A stretch of 64,000 nt of DNA from Bacillota bacterium. Its GTDB lineage: Bacteria > Bacillota > Clostridia > Lachnospirales > Lachnospiraceae. The position numbers and the translations under genes were made by a program. Under the pieces are notes generated by a model that was given only the letters and a program-made list of their open reading frames with translations, was not told where the DNA came from and did not search any database. The number at the start of each line of letters is the position of its first letter. The stretch's first letter is position 1. This document shows, one piece after another, positions 42,762 through 51,675 of the stretch. Where the stretch lies: NCBI GenBank assembly GCA_023423335.1, contig JAFAFU010000074.1, positions 1 through 64,000 on the forward strand, in the 5' to 3' direction.

Positions 42762-42790
42762 ATTTACCTCCATTATGGTTTACCCCCATT

Positions 42791-42806
42791 ATGGCGCTTT
42801 GCGCCA
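42791..42806 (-). repeat. RBS-proximal hairpin upstream of polyol dehydrogenase
   Basis: ATGGCGCTTTGCGCCAT, with the flank TCACAAAATATGATGAA also found beside the sirC copy (30775-30795). On the - strand it is followed by two GGAGG/GGGGG-type ribosome sites, the second one used by the dehydrogenase. Confidence 0.5.
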
Positions 42807-42922
42807 TCACAAAATATGATGAAAGTGATTTTTCTTTCACTCTTATCTCCGTTCTGCTGCCATGCCGCCTCACTTCTCGTACTGATCCGCTCCGTAATGC
42901 GGATGTCCGCCGCCTGCTTTTA

Positions 42923-43903
42923 TTATGCTGCCTTTTTCCCGTCGGTAAGGATAACCTTTCTTGTCTTCCTTGCTTTTGACTTGATATCCCAGATAACCGC
43001 AAAGGCAATGATGCTTGCTTTTAAAATCTGCTGGATATAGGAGTCCACACCGATCAGGTTCATGATGTTATTCAGCATTCCGATAATGAAGGCACCGGCC
43101 AGGGTACCCATTGTGGTACCAACCCCTCCGGAAAAGCTTGTTCCTCCGACGATTGCCGCCGTTAAGCCCTCCATTTCATATCCGATTGCACCGTTGGGCA
43201 GGCCCGCGTTAACCCGGGACATGAAGAGGATACCCGCAACACCTACCAAAACACCGTTAATAATAAATACGATATATTTGTTCTTCTTTACTTTAATTCC
43301 GGCTGCAACGGAGGCCTCTTCATTTCCGCCGATTGCATATAAGGAACGTCCCAATCTTGTATGCTTTAGTACGTACCATATGATAACTGTGATAACGATT
43401 GTGATGATGATGGAGATCGGAACCGGCCCGATGCTTCCCTGACCAAATACTTTATAACCCTTTAACTGCAGGATATTCTGTCCGCTGGTGATAAGGAGCG
43501 CCGCACCCCGGGCAACCTGCTGCATTACCAGGGTTGCAATAAAGGGCGGTGCATTCAGATTCGTAATCATGATCGCATTTACAATGTTACATACAACAGC
43601 AACGACAATCGCTACGATAACCGCCAATACCAGGGAGCCTGTCGCCTTATAGGTCATAATCGACAGTACACCGGATAGTGCCAGCACGGCACCGGAGGAT
43701 AAGTCAAGCATTCCGCTGATGATCAGCAGCATTTCACCATAGGCTAAGATAATACTTACCGCCAGCTGCTTCATAATATTTGACAGGTTATTTGCTGACA
43801 AAAAGTTGGGGTTTAAAAAGCTGCACAGAAAAATCATTGCAAATAGAACTATAAATATGGAATACTTCTCCTTGGACGGAGTATTTTTAATTTTAGCAAA
43901 CAT
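42923..43903 (-). CDS. Ribose/xylose-type ABC permease
   Basis: A 326-residue permease of the RbsC/XylH group with about 8-10 transmembrane segments. Family landmarks: LAYGEMLLIISGMLDLSSGAVLALSG, GRSLYAIGGNEEASVAAGIKVKK, MEGLTAAIVGGTSFSGGVGT and GMLNNIMNLIGVDSYIQQI. It ends ahead of the dehydrogenase gene and lies 11 nt after the ATPase gene. It forms the channel of the importer encoded at 42923-46731. Confidence 0.9.
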   Translation of the reverse strand: MFAKIKNTPSKEKYSIFIVLFAMIFLCSFLNPNFLSANNLSNIMKQLAVSIILAYGEMLLIISGMLDLSSGAVLALSGVLSIMTYKATGSLVLAVIVAIVVAVVCNIVNAIMITNLNAPPFIATLVMQQVARGAALLITSGQNILQLKGYKVFGQGSIGPVPISIIITIVITVIIWYVLKHTRLGRSLYAIGGNEEASVAAGIKVKKNKYIVFIINGVLVGVAGILFMSRVNAGLPNGAIGYEMEGLTAAIVGGTSFSGGVGTTMGTLAGAFIIGMLNNIMNLIGVDSYIQQILKASIIAFAVIWDIKSKARKTRKVILTDGKKAA

Positions 43904-43914
43904 GTCTTGTCCTC

Positions 43915-45408
43915 CTATATACTGTTCGTAGCAAACTTCATGATGGATTCCTGGCTGAAATCATCCCTTGCTAATTCCCCGGTTATCTTTCCCTGATTCA
44001 TAACATAGATCCGGTCGCACATACCAATCAGCTCCGGCAGCTCCGAGGAAACCATGACAACTGCTTTTCCCTGTTTCGCAATATCAACCATGAGCTTATA
44101 GATTTCAAATTTTGCTCCTACATCAATCCCTCTGGTGGGTTCATCAAGGATCAATATCTGCGGGTCCCGCAGGATCCATTTCGCCAGCAGCACCTTCTGC
44201 TGGTTGCCTCCGCTTAAGGATTGTATCGGAGTATCCAGAGTAGGAGTTTTTACGTTCATTTTCCTGAAGTATTCATCAACAATCTTACGTTCTTCCTTTT
44301 CATGGGCATAACCGCCATAGATCACCTTCTCCAGGCTGGATATGCTCGCATTTTCCATTACACTTCGGATCGGTATGATTCCGTAACGTCTTCTATCCTC
44401 TGAAAGCATTACCATTCGGTGCCTGATGCTGTCCGGTACTTTTTTAATTGTGACCTTACGGTTGTTAATCAATATATCCCCGGAGGTAATCGGATCCAAT
44501 CCGAATAAAGCCCTCATTACCTCCGTTCTTCCTGCTCCGACAAGTCCGGCAAAGCCGACAATCTCACCCTTTCTGACACTGAAATTGATATCCTTGAAGA
44601 TGCCGGTGCTGTACAGGTCCTTTACCTCCAGCAATTTTTCTCCGATCTTTACGCTTTCCTTGGGATAGACATTTTCCATCTTCCGGCCTACCATCAGCGA
44701 AATAACCTGATCCATGTTCATCTCACCTGCCGGATGACTTTCCACCACGGTTCCGTCCCGAAATACCGTAATGTCATCCGCGATCCGGAAAACCTCATCC
44801 AGCTTGTGGGAAATATATACTATACTGACTCCCTGTTTCTTTAACTCCGCAATCTTTTTAAACAGCATCTCTACTTCTCTATGGGTGATGGAGGATGTCG
44901 GCTCATCCATTACGATGATTTCCGCATTATTAGAGATCGCTTTGATAATCTCCAGCATCTGAATATCCGATACCGTCAGGGTTTTCAGCTTTTGTGTCGG
45001 CTTGTACGGCAAATTCTCGGCTTCCAAAAAGTCTATGGTTTTCTTTCTTAACAGCTTCCAGTCCACCTTCCCGAGCTTTGTCACCGGTAATCTTCCTAAG
45101 AACAGATTTTCTTCAATCGACATTTCCGGCACATAATTTAATTCCTGTGCGATCATCGCAATACCATGCTGTCTTGCATGAATCGGACTTTGTATTTTGA
45201 CCGGCCTCTCATCGATAAATATCTGACCCGCATCCGGTTTATATATGCCATTGATAATCTTCATCAATGTGGATTTTCCTGCTCCGTTTTCTCCGCACAG
45301 GGCATGAACAGTACCCCGTCTGACCGTAAAATCAATTTTATTCAAAGCCTTAACGCCCGGGAAGGATTTCTCTATCTGCGATACCCTAAGCTTGATTTCG
45401 TGCTTCAT
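43915..45408 (-). CDS. Ribose/xylose-type ABC importer ATPase (two domains)
   Basis: A 497-residue tandem ATPase of the RbsA/XylG/MglA group. The first domain has GENGAGKST, LTVSDIQMLEI and VMDEPTSSI; the second has GLVGAGRTEVMRALFG, LSGGNQQK and ILDEPTRGIDVGAK. The first signature is degenerate and the second strict, as usual for this group. ATG 45408 is chosen because GGGAGG lies 7 nt upstream. It has its own promoter block (45479-45583) besides probable read-through from the binding-protein gene. Confidence 0.9.
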   Translation of the reverse strand: MKHEIKLRVSQIEKSFPGVKALNKIDFTVRRGTVHALCGENGAGKSTLMKIINGIYKPDAGQIFIDERPVKIQSPIHARQHGIAMIAQELNYVPEMSIEENLFLGRLPVTKLGKVDWKLLRKKTIDFLEAENLPYKPTQKLKTLTVSDIQMLEIIKAISNNAEIIVMDEPTSSITHREVEMLFKKIAELKKQGVSIVYISHKLDEVFRIADDITVFRDGTVVESHPAGEMNMDQVISLMVGRKMENVYPKESVKIGEKLLEVKDLYSTGIFKDINFSVRKGEIVGFAGLVGAGRTEVMRALFGLDPITSGDILINNRKVTIKKVPDSIRHRMVMLSEDRRRYGIIPIRSVMENASISSLEKVIYGGYAHEKEERKIVDEYFRKMNVKTPTLDTPIQSLSGGNQQKVLLAKWILRDPQILILDEPTRGIDVGAKFEIYKLMVDIAKQGKAVVMVSSELPELIGMCDRIYVMNQGKITGELARDDFSQESIMKFATNSI

Positions 45409-45478
45409 TCTAGTGCCTCCCTTTTTGTATCTGCAATCTACAGGGTGTTGTTCTGTATGTTGTTCCGGTTCTGTAATC

Positions 45479-45583
45479 ACTTTAACATCAATGAACGCTT
45501 TCCAGAAGAAACAGAATTTCTGTGTTTTTGTAATTTATTATCATATTCCTTGTTAATGTCTTAACTATGTAAAATATTGCGAT
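45479..45583 (-). promoter_or_regulatory. Activator-type promoter block, copy upstream of importer ATPase
   Basis: A weak -35 TTCTGG (45507-45502) and TAAAGT (45484-45479) are spaced by 17 nt. Directly upstream is a 40-bp block (45500-45539) identical to 46904-46943, and a second identical 17-bp block (45567-45583) at the same 28-nt offset. The shared part contains the dyad ACAGAA-A-TTCTGT. A weak -35 joined to a conserved upstream site suggests activation by the YesN-like regulator. Confidence 0.7.
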
Positions 45584-45650
45584 TACAGAGCAATATATTG
45601 CGGTAAAGCATTCCCCGTAAAGGGTGATCCTCTTTATCTTTTGCAGGAAA

Positions 45651-45687
45651 GGGGCCGTCCTGAAAGCAAATGCTTCCGGACAGCCCC
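45651..45687 (-). terminator. Hairpin terminator after the sugar-binding protein gene
   Basis: A long stem based on GGGGCCGTCCTGAAAGCA and its partner TGCTTCCGGACAGCCCC, 34 nt past the stop codon of the gene at 45721. It lies ahead of the ATPase promoter and could weaken read-through. Confidence 0.6.
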
Positions 45688-45720
45688 AGGGGGAGAATAA
45701 CCTATTCGAATAATTTAAAC

Positions 45721-46731
45721 TTATTCTTTAATTAAGCCTCTTTCCTTATACATGGTTACGAAATCGCCGGCGTTTTCCTTGGTAATAAGAACTTCCTCGA
45801 TATCTACGTTGATCTGCTTCTCCGCACCAGTCAGTAATTTGTAAACTGTTTCAAGATTTAATTTTGCCAAGTCAATTGCGGACTGAAGACATGTGGATGT
45901 CATTTTGCCCTCCTGGATCAATAAGGCTGCTTCCGCGGTGCCATCAACACCATAGGATAATATTGTTGAATTGTCCTGAACGATTTCCAGCGCACCTGCC
46001 GCCATGTTATCATTCATGGAAATGATCGCGTCAATCTGGCCGTATGCAGTTACCCAGTCTTCCATAAATGCCATAGCTTCATCCTTATTCCAGTTAGCAA
46101 TATCTTCCGCAATAATTGTTACATCCGTTCTCTTATCAAAAAACTCCGCCTTCCAGGCCTTTCTTCTCTCATCCGCATGGAAGTTGCCGGAGGGTCCGTT
46201 TAATACAACTACTTTACCATTCTGGGGAACCTGCTCAAGAGCCAGAGCCGCATTAACCGCTGCCTGCTTATAGGGATCGGCGTCAACGGAAGAAGCACCT
46301 TCGATACCGTCAATGCGGGCATTTGTTGTAATTGCAATGATACCGGCTTCGACTATCTTCTCTACATAGGGTCTCTGTGCCTCACCATTATTCGGCTGTA
46401 CGATGATGGCGTCGTAACCGTTAGTGATTGCGTTCTCAATCGCCGCATTTTCCTTCTCATCATCCGCCTGTCCGTCAAATACATCCAGTGTAATATCATC
46501 ATATTCCTTCGCCGCGGCCTTCATCTCGTTTGCAAGCCATGCTGCAAAGGAGTCTGACTGGGTTCTCGCAATATATGCGACGCGAAATTGCTTTGAACCG
46601 GTTCCTTTATCTTCTCCCTTGTCTGTGTCTTCCTGTTTCTGTCCCGGATCATTCTTTGTCGAACTGCATCCCACAAGCATTGCTCCGACAAATGTCAGAC
46701 ATAATAATAAGCTTAATACTCTCTTCTTCAT
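45721..46731 (-). CDS. Ribose/xylose-type periplasmic-binding-fold lipoprotein
   Basis: A 336-residue lipoprotein (lipobox VGCSS) with an RbsB/XylF-like fold: FRVAYIARTQSDSFAAWLANEMKAAAKEY, AAIENAITNGYDAIIVQPNN, VDADPYKQAAVNAALAL and ISMNDNMAAGALEIV. It is the capture protein of the importer; sugar or polyol specificity is open. Its promoter block (46883-46987) is duplicated before the ATPase gene, and a terminator separates the two, so it is probably made in excess over the membrane parts. Confidence 0.87.
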   Translation of the reverse strand: MKKRVLSLLLCLTFVGAMLVGCSSTKNDPGQKQEDTDKGEDKGTGSKQFRVAYIARTQSDSFAAWLANEMKAAAKEYDDITLDVFDGQADDEKENAAIENAITNGYDAIIVQPNNGEAQRPYVEKIVEAGIIAITTNARIDGIEGASSVDADPYKQAAVNAALALEQVPQNGKVVVLNGPSGNFHADERRKAWKAEFFDKRTDVTIIAEDIANWNKDEAMAFMEDWVTAYGQIDAIISMNDNMAAGALEIVQDNSTILSYGVDGTAEAALLIQEGKMTSTCLQSAIDLAKLNLETVYKLLTGAEKQINVDIEEVLITKENAGDFVTMYKERGLIKE

Positions 46732-46882
46732 AAACCCTCGTCCTTTCTTGATGTTGACTAATTGAAATTACTGGTTAATACCATTCCTTATTACCTGATG
46801 GCTCCTATGGTATTTTTATCATCCGTAGAATTTACTCACCCCGCCGTTTTGCTTTGATGAGGCTTGTCTTGTTTCTGAGTAA

Positions 46883-46987
46883 ACTATAACATCTATGGAA
46901 GGGTTCCAGAAGAAACAGAATTTCTGTGTTTTTGTAATTTATTGTACAAATCTTTGTGAATTGCTTAACCATGTAAAATATTGCGAT
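46883..46987 (-). promoter_or_regulatory. Activator-type promoter block, copy upstream of binding protein
   Basis: TTCTGG (46911-46906) and TATAGT (46888-46883) are spaced by 17 nt. The upstream block 46904-46943 equals 45500-45539 over 40 bp, and 46971-46987 equals 45567-45583, with the same 28-nt distance. The -10 here is closer to consensus than in the other copy. The leader to the ATG at 46731 is about 145 nt. Confidence 0.7.
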
Positions 46988-47013
46988 GGATAGGTAAACT
47001 ATTGTGCATACCC

Positions 47014-47439
47014 CTATTCCTTCAGGAACATAATCGTCCCCACCAGGAATAATGCAAGACCTATTATTTTCCTTGAACCGATTTCGATATGATTCAGATA
47101 TACATCAAAGACAAGGCCGCTGACCAGCTGCCCTGACAGAATTAAGATTAATGCATTCGATATTCCGATATCCGGAATTGCTTTCGATGAAAAGTATATG
47201 ATAAATGCCCCAAAGATTCCTCCAATCCACAAAATCGGGCTGACTGTTGTTATCCTGGCATAGGCTGTGACAGTGCCGCTGTAGGAACAGAGGAACAGCA
47301 TAAACAGCGTACCGATGATAAGGCTGTGGAGAGTAGCCAGGCTGGGGGTAAGGGACTTGCCCAGCTGTGCGTTGATACTTGTTTCGACAGTTGTAAATAC
47401 TCCTGCCAATATTGCTAATAGGATCGATGCGATGCTCAT
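47014..47439 (-). CDS. YdcZ-family (DMT superfamily) membrane protein
   Basis: A 141-residue protein with about five transmembrane helices covering nearly the whole chain, as in the YdcZ/DUF606 family of half-size DMT-like transporters. GVFTTVETSINAQLGK and ALILILSGQLVSGLVFD match the family style. Some members work as pairs; no second copy is adjacent. It is monocistronic and its substrate is unknown. Confidence 0.75.
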   Translation of the reverse strand: MSIASILLAILAGVFTTVETSINAQLGKSLTPSLATLHSLIIGTLFMLFLCSYSGTVTAYARITTVSPILWIGGIFGAFIIYFSSKAIPDIGISNALILILSGQLVSGLVFDVYLNHIEIGSRKIIGLALFLVGTIMFLKE

Positions 47440-47586
47440 GGAAGTGCCTCTTTATTGTTCTTGCTTATAAGTATGTGAAAAGAGGCCGTTCTATACTATG
47501 ATCGTACAATTCTATTTTACATTAATGCGTCAGTGTGATATAGTAATAAACAGAAACACAATAATAAATTCCAAAAGGAGATTCAT

Positions 47587-48834
47587 ATGAAGCACAAGCA
47601 CAACCGAGTGATACCGGTGATTGCGGCAATTGCAATCCAGCTATGCCTGGGAACCGCATATGTATGGAGCATATTCCAGACCGGTATATCAAACAGTATA
47701 TTCGGAGGGGATAATGCCGCGGCAGGATTATCATTTTCCTTATTGCTGGCAATGCTTACCGTAGGCGGCACCCTCGGAGGGAAACTACAAGACAGATTTG
47801 GACCTCGCATTATCGTAATATTCGGCGGATTTATTCTGGCAATCGGATTTTTTGCAGCTTCCTTTGTTACTGCTTCCGTACCCTGGCTGTTATGGCTTAC
47901 CTACGGTATCCTGGGCGGCATTGGTATGGGCTTTACTTATTCCACAACCATTGCTTGTGCACAAAAATGGTATCCGGATAAAAGAGGCTTTATCACCGGC
48001 CTGATTGTTGCGGCCCTTGGTTTCGGCGGCGTATTATTCACCCCGATTATTGAAGCGTTGATCAGGCATTACGGCGGTGTCGGCAGCGGAGAATTAAAAA
48101 CCTTTATGGTTCTTAGTTTTATTTTTATTATTGTATGTACGATCGGCGGTTTGTTTGTCAACAATCCTCCCAAGGGATATGTGCCGGATGGATATACCCC
48201 TCCGGTATCGGGCTCCGCAAAAGCAAACATTGATTATACCCCCGCACAGGTACTGAAGCTGCCTCAGTTCTACATGATTACCGGAACCATGATGCTTGCC
48301 TGTATGGGCGGACTTATGATGATCGGCTTTGCAAAGCCGATTGCCATTGCCAAGGATATGGCTTCAACGGCTACCGTCGGAGTCCTGATTATTTCGTTAT
48401 GTAATTCCTTTGGGCGTTTGTTCTGGGGATGGATTTCGGATAAGCTGGGACGCAAGAACACCATTTTACTGCTATTGACAGGAACAGCCGTATTTTCCCT
48501 GTTGGTTAATCTGGCTGTCAGTTATTTTATTTACATATTAATCGGAGGGATCGGTTTTTTATACGGCGGATTTTTAAGCACCTTCCCGGCCTTTACCGCA
48601 GATATGTTCGGGACAAAGCATATGGCAACCAACTACGGAATGGTACTGGTCGGCTTTGGATTGGGAGCTGTGATCTCGTCCTATATTGCGGGATATTATA
48701 AAAATATTGCGGCACAGGATATCAACCTTATGTTCCCTGCCTTTGTAATCGCATCTATTGCGGCTGTCGTGGGAATTCTTCTGCTGCTGATTATAAAAAA
48801 GCCGGAAAAAAGAAATAAACCGGAGGAACAATAA
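47587..48834 (+). CDS. OFA-family MFS transporter
   Basis: A 415-residue twelve-helix major facilitator protein resembling oxalate/formate antiporters (OxlT) and other OFA members: IQLCLGTAYVWSIFQTG near the N-terminus, GGTLGGKLQDRFGPR (motif A) and GRLFWGWISDKLGRKN (second motif A). OFA proteins move small monocarboxylates or dicarboxylates. It is the only + strand protein gene between 22,665 and the window end. AAAGGAG lies before the ATG. Confidence 0.85.
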   Translation: MKHKHNRVIPVIAAIAIQLCLGTAYVWSIFQTGISNSIFGGDNAAAGLSFSLLLAMLTVGGTLGGKLQDRFGPRIIVIFGGFILAIGFFAASFVTASVPWLLWLTYGILGGIGMGFTYSTTIACAQKWYPDKRGFITGLIVAALGFGGVLFTPIIEALIRHYGGVGSGELKTFMVLSFIFIIVCTIGGLFVNNPPKGYVPDGYTPPVSGSAKANIDYTPAQVLKLPQFYMITGTMMLACMGGLMMIGFAKPIAIAKDMASTATVGVLIISLCNSFGRLFWGWISDKLGRKNTILLLLTGTAVFSLLVNLAVSYFIYILIGGIGFLYGGFLSTFPAFTADMFGTKHMATNYGMVLVGFGLGAVISSYIAGYYKNIAAQDINLMFPAFVIASIAAVVGILLLLIIKKPEKRNKPEEQ

Positions 48835-48854
48835 ACCGGTCAATTAAGAAATGA

Positions 48855-48899
48855 ATCGTTATGGCAAATACAAATTGTGTTCGCCATAACGATCTTTGT
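48855..48899. terminator. Bidirectional terminator between MFS gene and nitrogenase-like operon
   Basis: Perfect 11-bp stem ATCGTTATGGC / GCCATAACGAT with a 17-nt loop, then CTTTGTT on the + strand; the - strand side is AT-rich as well. It separates convergent genes. Confidence 0.65.
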
Positions 48900-49750
48900 T
48901 ATATCCGGTAATCGTCCTCAACCGGATCCATAAGCCCGTACTCAAGTAAAATCTGCTCTAAACGCTCCTGGGTCATCGGCTTAGGAATCGTGAAGTATTT
49001 ATTCTCATCAATTGCTTTTGCCAGGCTGCGGTATTCCTGTGCCTGCGGATCCTCCGGCGCATAATGAATCACTGTTTTCCGGTTGATTTCGGCCCGCTGT
49101 ACAATATTATTGCGCGGAACAAAGTAAATAAGCTGTGTGCCGAGCTCGGCGGAGAAAGCCCGCAGTAGCTCGGTCTCACGGTCCACATTACGGCTGTTAC
49201 AGATGATGCCTCCGAGCCGCACACCGCCTTTTTGGGCGTATTTTGCAATTCCTTTTGAGATATTGTTCGCGGCATAAAGGCTCATCATCTCGCCGCTGGC
49301 GACAATATAAATCTCCTTTGCCTTGCCCTCACGGATCGGCATTGCAAAGCCGCCGCAAACAACATCTCCAAGCACGTCATAAAAAACATAATCCAGGTCC
49401 TCGGTATACGCGCCCAGCTGTTCCAGCAATCCGATGGAGGTAATAATCCCTCGTCCGGCACAGCCTACGCCCGGTTCGGGTCCGCCGGATTCCACACACT
49501 TTATCCCGCCGAAGCCGATCCGCATAATACTGTCCAGTTCAACATCATCACCGGTTTCGCGGAGCGTGTCAAGTACCGTACGCTGTGCCAGGGTACCGAG
49601 CAGAAGCCGTGTGGAATCGGCTTTCGGATCGCAGCCGACCACCATGATTTTTTTACCGCCTTCCGCAAGTCCGGCCGTAAGATTCTGTGTCGTTGTGGAT
49701 TTTCCGATACCGCCCTTACCGTAAATTGCAATTTGTCTAATTTCACTCAT
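48899..49750 (-). CDS. NifH-like nitrogenase reductase (MAR-type candidate)
   Basis: A 283-residue Fe-protein homologue, the ATP-driven electron donor to the D/K-like pair. It has GKGGIGKST (P-loop), GCDPKADSTR, Cys97 in GVGCAGRG and Cys132 in DVLGDVVCGGF as bridging cluster ligands, and Arg100, all at the same numbers as in Azotobacter NifH. It ends the operon, behind the ABC importer genes, with a hairpin just before its ribosome site (AGGAG, ATG 49750). Its family position (nitrogenase, methylthio-alkane reductase, CfbC or BchL) cannot be set without a tree; context favours the methylthio-alkane reductase type. Confidence 0.87.
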   Translation of the reverse strand: MSEIRQIAIYGKGGIGKSTTTQNLTAGLAEGGKKIMVVGCDPKADSTRLLLGTLAQRTVLDTLRETGDDVELDSIMRIGFGGIKCVESGGPEPGVGCAGRGIITSIGLLEQLGAYTEDLDYVFYDVLGDVVCGGFAMPIREGKAKEIYIVASGEMMSLYAANNISKGIAKYAQKGGVRLGGIICNSRNVDRETELLRAFSAELGTQLIYFVPRNNIVQRAEINRKTVIHYAPEDPQAQEYRSLAKAIDENKYFTIPKPMTQERLEQILLEYGLMDPVEDDYRI

Positions 49751-49775
49751 GAAAAACTCTCCTATATCATGAACA

Positions 49776-49802
49776 TAAAATATGTTCATGATCTTTTACT
49801 CC
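49776..49802 (-). promoter_or_regulatory. Stable hairpin before the NifH-like ribosome site
   Basis: Perfect 12-bp inverted repeat ATCATGAACATA / TATGTTCATGAT with a 3-nt loop, standing between the ABC ATPase stop and the NifH-like start. There is no T-run, so it is more likely an mRNA processing or stabilising element than a terminator. Confidence 0.5.
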
Positions 49803-49847
49803 GCTCGTATATTGCAAGCCAGCTTGCATATACTCACTACGTTTTAC

Positions 49848-50633
49848 TTATATCGTATATTCCAATGGAGGCTGGGCACTTGCCAAATGCAGTTTTTCCA
49901 GTATTTCTCCCCGAAGGGCCAGAAACTCCGCTCCTCCGCGGTCACGGGGCTGCGTCATTTTAATCGTTAATATCTCACTGATTTTACCGGGGCGCGGTGT
50001 CATTATAACAATACGGTCGCTCAGATAAATCGCTTCGTCAACGTCATGGGTTACAAGTATCATCGTTGCATCATTTTCTTTCCGAAGCTCCAGCAGCTTA
50101 TCCTGGATATCCGCCCGGGTAAAGGAATCCAGCGCACCCATAGGTTCATCCAGCAATAATGCTTTGGGCTTATTAATCAGCGCACGGGCAATCGCCACAC
50201 GCTGCGCCATGCCGCCGCTTATCTGGTGCGGATAGGCCTTCTCAAAGCCGTCCAGGCCGATTAAATCGATATAGTGGCTAACCAGCGCTTTGTTTTTACG
50301 ATAAACATGCCGTGCTTTCAATCCGGTGGCAATATTTTGCTCCACTGTCAGCCATGGGAACAGTCCTCCCTGCTGAAAAACATAACCTCTCTGCGGGTCT
50401 GGAACAGTGATTTCCTGGCCGTCAAGGGTAAGTATCCCTGTCTCCGGTGCGTCAAGTCCCGCGATCAGACGCAGCAATGTTGTCTTTCCGCAGCCGGAAG
50501 AGCCTATAATCGATATGAATTCCCCCCGCCAAATGGCGAGGTTAATATCCTTCAGCGCTTCGACCGTATTGTCCTTGTCATCCACATAGGTACGGTTGAC
50601 ATTTTTTATTTCAATGATTGCATCATTGCCCAT
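49848..50633 (-). CDS. SsuB/TauB-type ABC importer ATPase
   Basis: A 261-residue ATPase of the nitrate/sulfonate/taurine import group: IIGSSGCGKTTLLRLIAGL, YVFQQGGLFPWLTVEQNI, ISGGMAQRVAIARAL, LLLDEPMGALDSFTR and LVTHDVDEAIYLSDRI. It overlaps the permease gene by 11 nt. With the permease and binding protein it should import an organosulfur or related anion; being inside the nitrogenase-like operon with metY, a methylthio or sulfonate-like compound is the best guess. Confidence 0.9.
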   Translation of the reverse strand: MGNDAIIEIKNVNRTYVDDKDNTVEALKDINLAIWRGEFISIIGSSGCGKTTLLRLIAGLDAPETGILTLDGQEITVPDPQRGYVFQQGGLFPWLTVEQNIATGLKARHVYRKNKALVSHYIDLIGLDGFEKAYPHQISGGMAQRVAIARALINKPKALLLDEPMGALDSFTRADIQDKLLELRKENDATMILVTHDVDEAIYLSDRIVIMTPRPGKISEILTIKMTQPRDRGGAEFLALRGEILEKLHLASAQPPLEYTI

Positions 50634-51663
50634 TACTCTTCACCAAGCCCTTCTGCCACCGGAGAACGCGTCTCTGAATCAGACCGATGCCTTCCATAAT
50701 TAAGCTGAACAGCACGGCCATTACGATAATCGCCGCAAAAACCTTGTAATACGCACTCCATACCTTCGATGCGTTGATGTAATAACCAAGGCCCCCCGGC
50801 TGCCCCATCATTTCCGCTATGACCAGCGTAGTAAATGCAAAGCCGTTTGCATTGGATATCCCGGTAAAAATCTGCGGCATGGCGTGAGGTATTGCCACAT
50901 GAAATACAAGAAACGGGGTTTTCGCACCAAGTGTCCGGGCGACTTCAAACTGCGCCTTCTGTGTGCTTTGAATCCCCTGTGCCGTAAGAGAGGCTATGGA
51001 AAACCATGCGCAGATTACAATCAGGAAAGCTGCCGCCGAAAAGGGTGTCGGGAATAATGTAAGGGCAAAGGGCATCCATGCTACCGCCGGAATTACACCG
51101 GTTATCTTAAGTATCGGATAAACCCAATAATATACCTTCGGAAACCAGCCGATCAGTATACCGGTTCCCACACCGAATACCACGCCGAGTATGAAGCCTA
51201 CCGCAAACAGCCGAAGGGAATAATAGGTGTTTTTCCATATATAATCCCCCTCCATTAAGAAGGCTTCCAGGATACGCGCCGGACCGGGAAAGAACGGCTG
51301 CGGAAGTATTAACAGTTTTGTGCCGAGAATATCCCAAAGGGCCAGTGCGGCGCCAAGTGCAAACCGAAACGGCGCATGCCTGGAAAATTTTATTCGCCGG
51401 TCAGAATCAAAATAGGAATAGACAGAAACACCGAGAAACAAAAGCACCAGCACTCCAAGCAGAATACGGTATGCACCGTTGATATCAAGGATCAGCGAAC
51501 CATAGGAGTATGCCGTTATCTTTACGTCGGCAATCTGTCGGAAAAATAAATTAGCAAATATCGCTAACAAAAATCCTGAAACACTAAATACAGCCGACAG
51601 GATAAACTTCGGATTTGATATGTTTAACAAGGGGGGAACGGTTGATTTTTTCATTATACTCAA
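50623..51663 (-). CDS. SsuC/TauC-type ABC permease
   Basis: A 346-residue permease with the inner-membrane domain signature around YPILKITGVIPAVAWMPFAL and EVARTLGAKTPFLVFHVAIPHAMPQIFTGI (EAA loop). It carries two extra N-terminal hydrophobic segments and a short extracytoplasmic loop before the usual six helices, so it is about 90 residues longer than SsuC. The TTG at 51663 has GGAGG 8 nt upstream; an ATG 9 nt later is the alternative. It is followed by its ATPase with overlap. Confidence 0.85.
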   Translation of the reverse strand: MSIMKKSTVPPLLNISNPKFILSAVFSVSGFLLAIFANLFFRQIADVKITAYSYGSLILDINGAYRILLGVLVLLFLGVSVYSYFDSDRRIKFSRHAPFRFALGAALALWDILGTKLLILPQPFFPGPARILEAFLMEGDYIWKNTYYSLRLFAVGFILGVVFGVGTGILIGWFPKVYYWVYPILKITGVIPAVAWMPFALTLFPTPFSAAAFLIVICAWFSIASLTAQGIQSTQKAQFEVARTLGAKTPFLVFHVAIPHAMPQIFTGISNANGFAFTTLVIAEMMGQPGGLGYYINASKVWSAYYKVFAAIIVMAVLFSLIMEGIGLIQRRVLRWQKGLVKSNGQ

Positions 51664-51675
51664 GGCGGATGCCTC

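Noticed and set aside
42751..43008. An 85-codon frame between the polyol dehydrogenase and permease genes
   Set aside because: It runs through the hairpin repeat and two ribosome sites, overlaps the permease 3' end and is Arg/Ser-rich.
49751..49847. Rho-independent terminator between the ABC ATPase and H-like genes
   Set aside because: The hairpin has no T-run on the - strand and the H-like gene has no promoter of its own that I could see.
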